NCBI GenBank assembly: GCA_949295755.1 | Contig: CASFMG010000058.1 | Span: forward strand, 1 to 11,383 | Length of the DNA: 11,383 nt | Reading direction: 5' to 3' | Source: an uncultured Christensenella sp. | Lineage (GTDB): Bacteria; Bacillota; Clostridia; Christensenellales; UBA1242 | Part shown: one piece after another, positions 6,454 to 11,383 of the stretch | Position numbering within the stretch: position 1 is the first letter of the stretch | How the letters are laid out: each line of letters opens with the position of its first letter | The notes under the pieces: generated by a model | Seen by the model: only the letters and a program-made list of their open reading frames with translations | Told to the model about the DNA's origin: nothing | Database searches by the model: none | Position numbers and translations under genes: made by a program

Positions 6454-6839
6454 TGATGATAACTAAACAATCGAAATTAGAACAAAATCAAAAAACAACA
6501 AATTATAAAAATCTTTCTGCTCGAACATTATGGGGAAAAATAATTGTTTATTTACGGGAGCATAATAATAATATTTTGCATATAGTTTGTGGCGATATAA
6601 CAGATGTTGAAATTGAAAACGATAAGTTTATAATAAAAACAACAGAGCAAAGCATAATTGATATGCTCAATGAAATAGATAACTATAAACAATTACAAAA
6701 TGCCTTTAAATTTTTTGGATATGAAAATATAGAAATTCAAAAAAACAAAAAACAAATAACAGACGAAGATAATATAAATGTATTAAAAAAGTATTTTAAT
6801 AATGAAGTAATTATAATAAATAAAAAAAAAGGAGAATAG
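6453..6839 (+). CDS. dnaX: DnaX tau-specific C-terminal region (-1 frame)
   Basis: This 128-residue segment is in the -1 frame relative to the gamma-like form. Residues about 21-95 look like the C-terminal domain of bacterial DnaX: a helix with W27-G28 (LSARTLWGKIIVYLRE), the LHIVCGDITDVEIENDKFII strands and the final helix-strand with FKFFGYENIEI. In E. coli the tau C-terminal domains bind the polymerase and the helicase DnaB. Two expression routes are possible: fusion by slippage at the A10 tract (494 residues in total), or separate restart at the overlapping ATG in TAATG (6453-6455), with a second ATG at 6456. No Shine-Dalgarno site precedes these ATGs, so fusion is the better reading. Its 3' end contains the ybaB Shine-Dalgarno (GGAG, 6831-6834). 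Low-complexity Asn/Lys linker at 1-20. Confidence 0.85.
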   Translation: MMITKQSKLEQNQKTTNYKNLSARTLWGKIIVYLREHNNNILHIVCGDITDVEIENDKFIIKTTEQSIIDMLNEIDNYKQLQNAFKFFGYENIEIQKNKKQITDEDNINVLKKYFNNEVIIINKKKGE

Positions 6840-6840
6840 T

Positions 6841-7170
6841 ATGAATAATTTTAGAGGTGGATTTAATGGTTTTGGTGGAGCAAATCTTCAAAACTTAATG
6901 CGTCAAGCGCAAAAAATGCAACAAGATATGGAAAAGGCAAAAGAAGAACTTGTAAATACAGATTTTGTTGGAACAAGTGGTGGTGGAATGGTGCAAATTA
7001 CACTAACAGGTGATAAAAAAGCAAAAAAAGTTGAAATAAAACCAGAAGTTATTGACCCTGATGATGTAGAAATGCTAGAAGATTTAATTCAGTCAGCAAT
7101 AAACGATGCTATTGAAAAAATAACAAAAGCCGAACAAGAAAAATTGCCATCACTTCCACAAGGATTATAA
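6841..7170 (+). CDS. ybaB: YbaB/EbfC family nucleoid-associated protein
   Basis: The product is 109 residues, normal for the family. YbaB/EbfC is a small dimeric DNA-binding protein, nearly always encoded between dnaX and recR, as here. The signature is visible: NLMRQAQKMQQDMEKAKEEL (about 18-37), a GTSGGGMVQITLTGDKK strand pair and the PEVIDPDDVEMLEDLI helix near the C-terminus. An unusual short Gly/Phe/Asn-rich leader (residues 2-14, NNFRGGFNGFGGA) precedes the family core. GGAG at 6831-6834 lies six bases before the ATG, within the dnaX 3' end; the dnaX -1 frame stops one base before this start. The recR start lies one base beyond this stop. Confidence 0.95.
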   Translation: MNNFRGGFNGFGGANLQNLMRQAQKMQQDMEKAKEELVNTDFVGTSGGGMVQITLTGDKKAKKVEIKPEVIDPDDVEMLEDLIQSAINDAIEKITKAEQEKLPSLPQGL

Positions 7171-7171
7171 A

Positions 7172-7759
7172 ATGTATATAGAATCATTAGAGAAACTAAT
7201 AAACTCATTTAGAAAATTGCCCGGTGTAGGATATAAAACGGCACAAAGGTATGCATATAGCATTTTAAATTCAAGTAAAGAAAATGCTAAAGAGTTTGCA
7301 GATAACATTATAAATGCAAAAGAAAATATAAAATTTTGTGCAGAATGTGGAAATTTTTCGGAAACGGAAATATGCGATAATTGTTTAAAGAAAAACAAAG
7401 ATATTATTTGTGTTGTAAAAGAGCCAAAAGATGTTGTTGCAATGGAAAAAGTTAAAAGTTTTGACGGAGTTTTTCACGTTTTACACGGAACAATAAGTCC
7501 ACTAGAAAATAGGGGACCAAACGATATAAGAATAAAAGAACTTTTGCAAAGAGTTCAAAAATACAATACTAAAGAAGTTATAATGGCAACAAATCCTGAT
7601 GTTGAAGGCGATGCAACAGCAATGTACATTTCAAGATTATTGGAACCATTAAATGTTAAAGTAACACGCTTAGCACAAGGTGTAAGTATGGGAAGCGAAC
7701 TTGAATTTGCTGACGAAATAACACTAACCAGAGCATTAGAAAGTAGAATAAAAATTTAA
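7172..7759 (+). CDS. recR: Recombination mediator RecR
   Basis: The product is 195 residues, typical for RecR, which works with RecF and RecO to load RecA at single-stranded gaps. Domains in order: a helix-hairpin-helix (KLPGVGYKTAQR, 15-26); a C4 zinc finger (C56, C59, C68, C71); a Toprim domain from about residue 79 with VVKEPKDVVAMEK, HVLHGTISPL and the acidic segment MATNPDVEGDATA; and the C-terminal LAQGVSMGSELEFAD element. The start is set by AAGGA (7160-7164) inside ybaB, seven bases upstream of the ATG. It is the last gene of the operon, ended by the hairpin at 7795-7830. Confidence 0.97.
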   Translation: MYIESLEKLINSFRKLPGVGYKTAQRYAYSILNSSKENAKEFADNIINAKENIKFCAECGNFSETEICDNCLKKNKDIICVVKEPKDVVAMEKVKSFDGVFHVLHGTISPLENRGPNDIRIKELLQRVQKYNTKEVIMATNPDVEGDATAMYISRLLEPLNVKVTRLAQGVSMGSELEFADEITLTRALESRIKI

Positions 7760-7794
7760 TGATTGAATTTAGATTGTTATAAAATTTATAAAAG

Positions 7795-7830
7795 AATAAA
7801 AAACACTTGCATTTGCAAGTGTTTTTTATT
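7795..7830. terminator. Bidirectional intrinsic terminator between recR and the zinc-ribbon gene
   Basis: CACTTGCA (7804-7811) and TGCAAGTG (7814-7821) form a perfect GC-containing stem, extended by A/T pairs to 17 bp (7795-7811 with 7814-7830). Each side ends in an A or T run, so it works in both directions. The stop of the minus-strand zinc-ribbon gene (7826-7828) lies inside it. Confidence 0.92.
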
Positions 7831-8089
7831 CTTCTTCTAATTGATTTATAAAATCATTTATCACTTTTTTTGTATCTTCATTACTGTCATTTATAGTATC
7901 TATCAGTTCGTAAAGCATAACAAGTTTTTCTTGATTGACTGATTTTTCATATTTAACTGATGCATCAATGTTCAAGGGATTTCCACATTTTGGACAAAAA
8001 TTAAGTTTTAAAGTTCCATCTTTTGACACTTTTTGACCACATTCTGCACAAGTGATATTGTTGCCGTCAGTTCTTATTCCTTTCATCAT
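7826..8089 (-). CDS. Small zinc-ribbon protein, function unknown
   Basis: The product is 87 residues. A four-Cys zinc ribbon is clear: C14-A-E-C17, then C32-P-K-C35-G. The C-terminal half is charged and predicted helical (about 50-87), ending in a run of Glu. Its ATG (8087-8089) overlaps the TGA of the upstream gene in an ATGA junction, so it is translationally coupled to the phosphoesterase-like gene; a second ATG follows at once (Met-Met). The GGGAG on the minus strand (8104 to 8100) is about ten bases before the start. Zinc ribbons of this form bind nucleic acid or protein; which one cannot be said. The tight coupling suggests it works with the two genes upstream. Confidence 0.8.
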   Translation of the reverse strand: MMKGIRTDGNNITCAECGQKVSKDGTLKLNFCPKCGNPLNIDASVKYEKSVNQEKLVMLYELIDTINDSNEDTKKVINDFINQLEEE

Positions 8090-9288
8090 AATTTTTCTTC
8101 TCCCTTGTTTGATTTTTTATTCTTCCTTTCATCAACAAATTGAATATTTTTTTTATTTTCTTTTGCTTTTTCTTTTGCTTTATGAATTGAAGAAGTGATT
8201 TGTTTTGATGTTGATTTTGAAAGTCTTTCATTCATTTTTTCAAGTGACGCAGATAAAACATTAAATAATTCTCTATAATTATTACTTTTTGTGTCTGCTA
8301 TTACAGAACTAATATAATTTGATGAATCAATCTTTGTTGGGTGAGGATATCTATAATCTACTCTATCTGCACGCACAAAATTATTTTTGTCCATCATAAT
8401 TTTAAACCAGTCATTGTTTAATGTGTAGGCTCCAACCTTAGGTCTTTTTTCATTTGTTTTATCATATTCATACATTCCACCAAAAGCAACAAACCAGCAA
8501 GGTTTTGTTGCAGTTTGGCCATCTTTTGTCACATATGTTGTAAGTCCACAAGAATACCAATTTGTTTTACTTGTTGTACAAAAATATATGTCGTGTCCCG
8601 GATTATTATTTGCAAATTTTTGCATCGAAATAGCAAGTGAACGAACTGTGTTTATTTTTTCATTATAGTGAAGAAGAGAAACTTGCTTTGATTTTTGATT
8701 AAATAAGTTTAATGTTAAATGGAATCCCGCATTTACAAGTTTATTTTTCATATTAAGCATATTTGCAAGTTTACCCATTAAATCAGGACCACCATTATCA
8801 ATAATTTCTTTTTCTTTAAGACCTCTAACCAATATAATTTTGTCTTTTATGTCTTTTAATTTTTTGTAACCATATGCAAGTTGTTCCTTATATGGAAGAG
8901 TATCCTCATTGTTTCCTGTCGTTACTCTTGTAAAAATATCTGAAACTATTACAACGGGATTAGTAGCATTTTTAATCTGTTCAATAATGTAATCAAGCCA
9001 TTTTTCGTTCATTGCACATTTATAAGAAGAAGGATATCTTATACGTCTCCCGTCATCTGCAAGTTTATATGCTTTTCCCAAGTTTAGTTCGCAAAGACCA
9101 TTTAAACCTACATCTTTGCTATAAACTTTTAATGCAATTGTTTTTTGAGTTTGTTCTTCTTTTGACTCTTCGATTTCTAAATCAATATCTTTTAATGTGT
9201 TTTCATCAAAAGGTTGGTCGATTTCTTCTTTTAATTTAATTTTTTTGCCTATGGCATCTAGGGCTCTTTTGCCGTCTTCCATATCCAT
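8086..9288 (-). CDS. Divergent metallophosphoesterase-like protein lacking most metal ligands
   Basis: The product is 400 residues. Residues 1-50 are acidic and charged and the last 50 or so are Lys-rich; both are probably disordered. I do not recognise the core directly, but it lines up in order with the phosphoesterase encoded just upstream. VVIVSDIFTRV (112-122) matches that protein's KLIGMGDMMN strand. IILVRGLKEKE (151-161) matches VIWIHSGNHER. VSLLHYNEK (203-211) matches NLVTHHGDS. GHDIYF (231-236) matches GHKHVF. WFVAFGGMYEYDK matches IILPASGGGQYGYEK. In this reading the GNHE motif, the second His of GHxH and probably DxH are lost; the Asp of GD survives as D117. So it is probably a pseudo-enzyme, a partner or scaffold. 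AAGGAG (9300 to 9295) overlaps the upstream stop and sits six bases before the ATG, ten bases after the phosphoesterase ends. Alignment by eye, moderate confidence. Confidence 0.6.
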   Translation of the reverse strand: MDMEDGKRALDAIGKKIKLKEEIDQPFDENTLKDIDLEIEESKEEQTQKTIALKVYSKDVGLNGLCELNLGKAYKLADDGRRIRYPSSYKCAMNEKWLDYIIEQIKNATNPVVIVSDIFTRVTTGNNEDTLPYKEQLAYGYKKLKDIKDKIILVRGLKEKEIIDNGGPDLMGKLANMLNMKNKLVNAGFHLTLNLFNQKSKQVSLLHYNEKINTVRSLAISMQKFANNNPGHDIYFCTTSKTNWYSCGLTTYVTKDGQTATKPCWFVAFGGMYEYDKTNEKRPKVGAYTLNNDWFKIMMDKNNFVRADRVDYRYPHPTKIDSSNYISSVIADTKSNNYRELFNVLSASLEKMNERLSKSTSKQITSSIHKAKEKAKENKKNIQFVDERKNKKSNKGEEKL

Positions 9289-9298
9289 TTAAAACTCC

Positions 9299-10456
9299 TT
9301 AATCTTTGTTATAGTACCAATCGTTGCTTTCTATTTTTTGTGGATTGTTTATTTTGTGTTGTGTTTTTTTGCTATCTGCATCCTCTAGTATAAGTTTAAC
9401 AATTTTTGATTTTATTTCTGTATCTATTTCTAAACCTGTTTGCTCTAAAATTTCAACTATTTCTAAAAACTTACCATAAACTTTTGGCTTTATGTTTTGT
9501 ATATTTTTATCTATTATTTTTATACTTTCTTTTATACATTCATCTTTAAGTGTATAAGTTCCACTAGTAAGGATAGGTATTGATTTTGTAACAGTAACGA
9601 TTGGTGGTTGCATATTATAAGGATCTTTTTTGTCATAAAGTGGATTTAACACTGTGGTGATTTCCAATGCATAGTATGGAGATTTATTTATTGGTTTTAA
9701 TCCTTTTTCATAACCATATTGTCCACCACCAGATGCTGGTAAGATTATGTTTATTTCATCTTTTCTTACTCTTTTTCCATTTTTGTCAATAATAGTTTTT
9801 GTCTTAATTGATGATTGAAAAACGTGTTTGTGTCCAATTGCATTTATTAAAGATTCTTGATTAACAGATGCGTTTGTTTCTGGATTGCCACTATCACCGT
9901 GGTGAGTAACAAGATTAAAAGTATGTTTTTTAGATTTTGTATAAGGACATTTTAAAGTTATTGATGTGTCTGCAAAACAAGGAGCATAAGAGTTGGGAAT
10001 TCCAAGTGCTTGCGTTGCTTGTTCAACAGGATTTATGCCTGTGTTTTTGTCAATTCTTCTTTCGTGATTTCCAGAGTGTATCCAAATAACTTTGTTTTGT
10101 TTTGCAACTTGTTTTAATAGTGAAACAAAAACATTTAATTGTTCTTGGGGATAAGCGATATCTTCAAACATATTGCTAACACTGTTTAAAATTGCAGTGT
10201 TCATCATATCACCCATACCGATAAGTTTTGCATTTGGAGTTTGAAGAACATAATTCAAAACTTTCATTGCTTCGTCAATATTGAAATCGACTGAGCCAAT
10301 GTGCCAATCTCCAATAAAAACAAGAACAACTGTATCATATTTGTCTGACATATCTACATTGCAAGTTTTTATGCCGTAATCACTTGAAGATGTTTGCTTT
10401 TGACGATAAGAATTTATATTATCATCGTTCTTTACTTTATTTAAAATTTCTGGCAT
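9299..10456 (-). CDS. Calcineurin-like metallophosphoesterase
   Basis: The product is 385 residues from the ATG at 10454-10456, chosen because AGAGGT (plus 10461-10466) sits four bases upstream; the frame also opens to a TTG at 10498, which lies upstream of the predicted transcript start. All metal-binding motifs of the superfamily are present: GDWH (D50, H52), GMGD (D83), GNHE (N130, H131), THHGD (H185/H186) and GHKH (H209, H211). These coordinate two metal ions for phosphoester hydrolysis, so the protein should be active. The substrate may be a nucleic acid, nucleotide or phosphoprotein; nothing here decides it. After the catalytic core come an ASGGGQYGYEKG segment and a helical C-terminal region of about 90 residues. 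No signal peptide or membrane segment, so cytoplasmic. First gene of a three-gene operon. A phage origin is possible, but no phage genes are nearby. Confidence 0.88.
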   Translation of the reverse strand: MPEILNKVKNDDNINSYRQKQTSSSDYGIKTCNVDMSDKYDTVVLVFIGDWHIGSVDFNIDEAMKVLNYVLQTPNAKLIGMGDMMNTAILNSVSNMFEDIAYPQEQLNVFVSLLKQVAKQNKVIWIHSGNHERRIDKNTGINPVEQATQALGIPNSYAPCFADTSITLKCPYTKSKKHTFNLVTHHGDSGNPETNASVNQESLINAIGHKHVFQSSIKTKTIIDKNGKRVRKDEINIILPASGGGQYGYEKGLKPINKSPYYALEITTVLNPLYDKKDPYNMQPPIVTVTKSIPILTSGTYTLKDECIKESIKIIDKNIQNIKPKVYGKFLEIVEILEQTGLEIDTEIKSKIVKLILEDADSKKTQHKINNPQKIESNDWYYNKD

Positions 10457-10478
10457 ATTCACCTCTATTTTTCGCTTT

Positions 10479-10508
10479 ATTATAACATTCAAATTCAATT
10501 TATGTCAA
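10479..10508 (-). promoter_or_regulatory. Promoter of the phosphoesterase operon
   Basis: On the minus strand a perfect TTGACA -35 (10508 to 10503), an 18-base spacer and TATAAT (10484 to 10479), with TGT before it (extended -10). The predicted start near 10472 leaves a leader of about 16 bases containing AGAGGTG. Confidence 0.75.
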
Positions 10509-10515
10509 TACTTGA

Positions 10516-10536
10516 TTGTCGAAAAAGAAGCGACAA
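10516..10536. promoter_or_regulatory. Inverted repeat just upstream of the phosphoesterase promoter
   Basis: TTGTCG (10516-10521) and CGACAA (10531-10536) form a perfect 6-bp inverted repeat with a 9-base spacer. It begins eight bases upstream of the -35, the usual place for an activator site or part of an operator. The rest of the gap to 10635 is plain A/T-rich DNA. Confidence 0.35.
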
Positions 10537-10631
10537 CCATATACATTTTTTTTAAAAAATACATAATACAACATATAGAAATTTTCTTTATTTTTATTAC
10601 ATTATATTGAAAAACACATAAAATTGTTTAT

Positions 10632-10657
10632 AAAAAAGACAAGAAATTTCTTGTCTT
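10632..10657 (-). terminator. Intrinsic terminator of the mscS-like gene
   Basis: A perfect 22-base palindrome (10636-10657, arms AAGACAAGAAA and TTTCTTGTCTT) is followed on the minus strand by a run of T. It begins inside the stop codon of the channel gene. Confidence 0.85.
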
Positions 10658-11383
10658 ATTTTTTTGATTTTGGTTTTTTTGTTGTATTTTGCTTTTCTTT
10701 AAGTTTAAGATTTTGTTGTTTTTCTTTTAGTTTTTGTTTTTCCTGTTTTTTAATAAGTTTTTTCTCTTTTGATTTTTTAGATAATTTGTAAAGCATTTTA
10801 TCTAGTGCGTCTCCTGAAATATTTTCAACAGGTTTAACTGCGAGTTCTTCATTTCTTTTTTCCATTGTTTTTTTGTTATAAGGCATTTTCACTATGTCAT
10901 TTCTAAGTCTAACTTCCATCTGTTCAAATGGAATTGAAATATTATTTCGCTTAAATTCATTAAAAACATTTTCCATTACAAAATAATAAACATCCCAATA
11001 GTCACTAGATAGACACCAACAGTTTGCGACAAATGTAATTGCACTAGAATCCATTGTTTTTAATGAACAAAATGGAGCAGGGTCTAAAATAACCTTATTG
11101 CAATTTGTCATTACATCTAAAATGGTTTTCTTTACTTTTTCCACATCACTTGCGTAGTCTACACCAAAATAAAAGTATACTTTTCGTGTGGGGTTTGCAC
11201 TATAATTTATTAGTGAACTTTCCACAACTTTTGAGTTTGGAATACTAATTACTTTATTATCCGTTGTAGCAATAATAGTGTGGAGCATTTTTATTTCTTT
11301 TACCGTACCTTCAATATTATCTATTGCTATATAATATGATGATGCTTGAACTATTGTGGGTATCATAAATATAATTAGTGCTA
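10656..11383 (-). CDS. mscS: MscS family mechanosensitive channel, C-terminal part, partial at 5' end
   Basis: The frame is open to the window edge, so the ATG at 11364-11366 is internal. The visible part starts in the end of the pore helix region (ALIIFMIPTIVQASSYYIAI) and runs into the MscS beta domain: NIEGTVKEI, the TTDNKVISIPNSKV motif (canonical PNS), then NYSANPTRKVYFYFGV. The cytoplasmic alpha/beta domain follows, with ILDPAPFC, DSSAITFVANCWC and the conserved NISIPFEQMEVRL end. MscS channels open under membrane tension and release solutes in osmotic downshock. After the family domain comes a Lys/Gln-rich tail of about 65 residues, probably disordered, which standard MscS lacks. The sensing helices lie outside the window, so the exact subfamily cannot be named. 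Confidence 0.92.
   Translation of the reverse strand, partial: ALIIFMIPTIVQASSYYIAIDNIEGTVKEIKMLHTIIATTDNKVISIPNSKVVESSLINYSANPTRKVYFYFGVDYASDVEKVKKTILDVMTNCNKVILDPAPFCSLKTMDSSAITFVANCWCLSSDYWDVYYFVMENVFNEFKRNNISIPFEQMEVRLRNDIVKMPYNKKTMEKRNEELAVKPVENISGDALDKMLYKLSKKSKEKKLIKKQEKQKLKEKQQNLKLKEKQNTTKKPKSKK

Noticed and set aside
6453..6839. A separate unknown gene between dnaX and ybaB
   Set aside because: It has no ribosome site of its own and its sequence fits the DnaX C-terminal domain in the -1 frame.
7770..7786. TGTTATAAA promoter-like box after recR
   Set aside because: No gene follows on that strand, there is no -35, and the recR terminator comes next.
9012..9239. Open plus-strand frame within the phosphoesterase-like gene
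   Set aside because: It lies antisense to a gene with a good ribosome site and operon context; its product is a low-complexity shadow.
8086..10456. The phosphoesterase operon as part of a prophage
   Set aside because: No integrase, capsid, tail, terminase or attachment repeat is visible, and the flanking genes are ordinary chromosomal ones.

Overview
The window is a strongly AT-rich stretch of bacterial chromosome using the standard bacterial code: TGA is a stop (it ends the gene at 8086-9288) and Trp is TGG. The dnaX-ybaB-recR order, the A-rich Shine-Dalgarno sites, the sigma-A-type promoters (three with a TGTTATAAT extended -10) and the A-stem-T terminators suggest a low-GC Firmicute or Clostridia-like organism, possibly a gut lineage. 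The taxonomy is inference; there is no rRNA here. Genes are dense and no gene-free stretch exceeds 300 bases. I see no transposase, integrase, tRNA, rRNA or CRISPR array.

Layout. 1-1002 (+) is the C-terminal part of a P-type cation ATPase, cut by the window edge. It converges on radC (1019-1723, -) across a shared hairpin terminator. radC and a tandem pair of degV genes (1811-3494, +) diverge from back-to-back promoters. The degV pair ends in a strong terminator. Next is a single HU gene (3657-3929, +) with its own promoter, a leader hairpin and a terminator. A CYTH-like protein (4064-4807, -) with a GTG start faces HU. A three-helix small membrane protein (4975-5262, +) has its own promoter and terminator. 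Then comes the replication and recombination operon dnaX-ybaB-recR (5356-7759, +). It converges on a minus-strand operon reading 10456 to 7826: a metallophosphoesterase, a protein that looks like a catalytically degraded copy of the same fold, and a small zinc-ribbon protein. The window ends in the C-terminal half of an MscS-type mechanosensitive channel (10656-11383, -), cut by the edge.

How the genes relate. DnaX is the clamp-loader ATPase, RecR acts in gap repair and YbaB is a nucleoid protein; HU and RadC also belong to DNA maintenance. The P-type ATPase and MscS are membrane transport genes, and the DegV pair is probably fatty-acid carriers of the FakB type.

Two points stand out. First, dnaX is split exactly after its clamp-loader part, at a run of ten A residues that forms an in-frame A AAA AAC slippery heptamer with a stop directly behind it. 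The -1 frame continues as the tau-specific C-terminal domain. This looks like programmed production of gamma-like and tau-like proteins. Second, the minus-strand operon pairs an intact calcineurin-like phosphoesterase with a divergent relative in which most metal ligands are gone, translationally coupled to a zinc-ribbon protein. I do not recognise this cassette as a described system.
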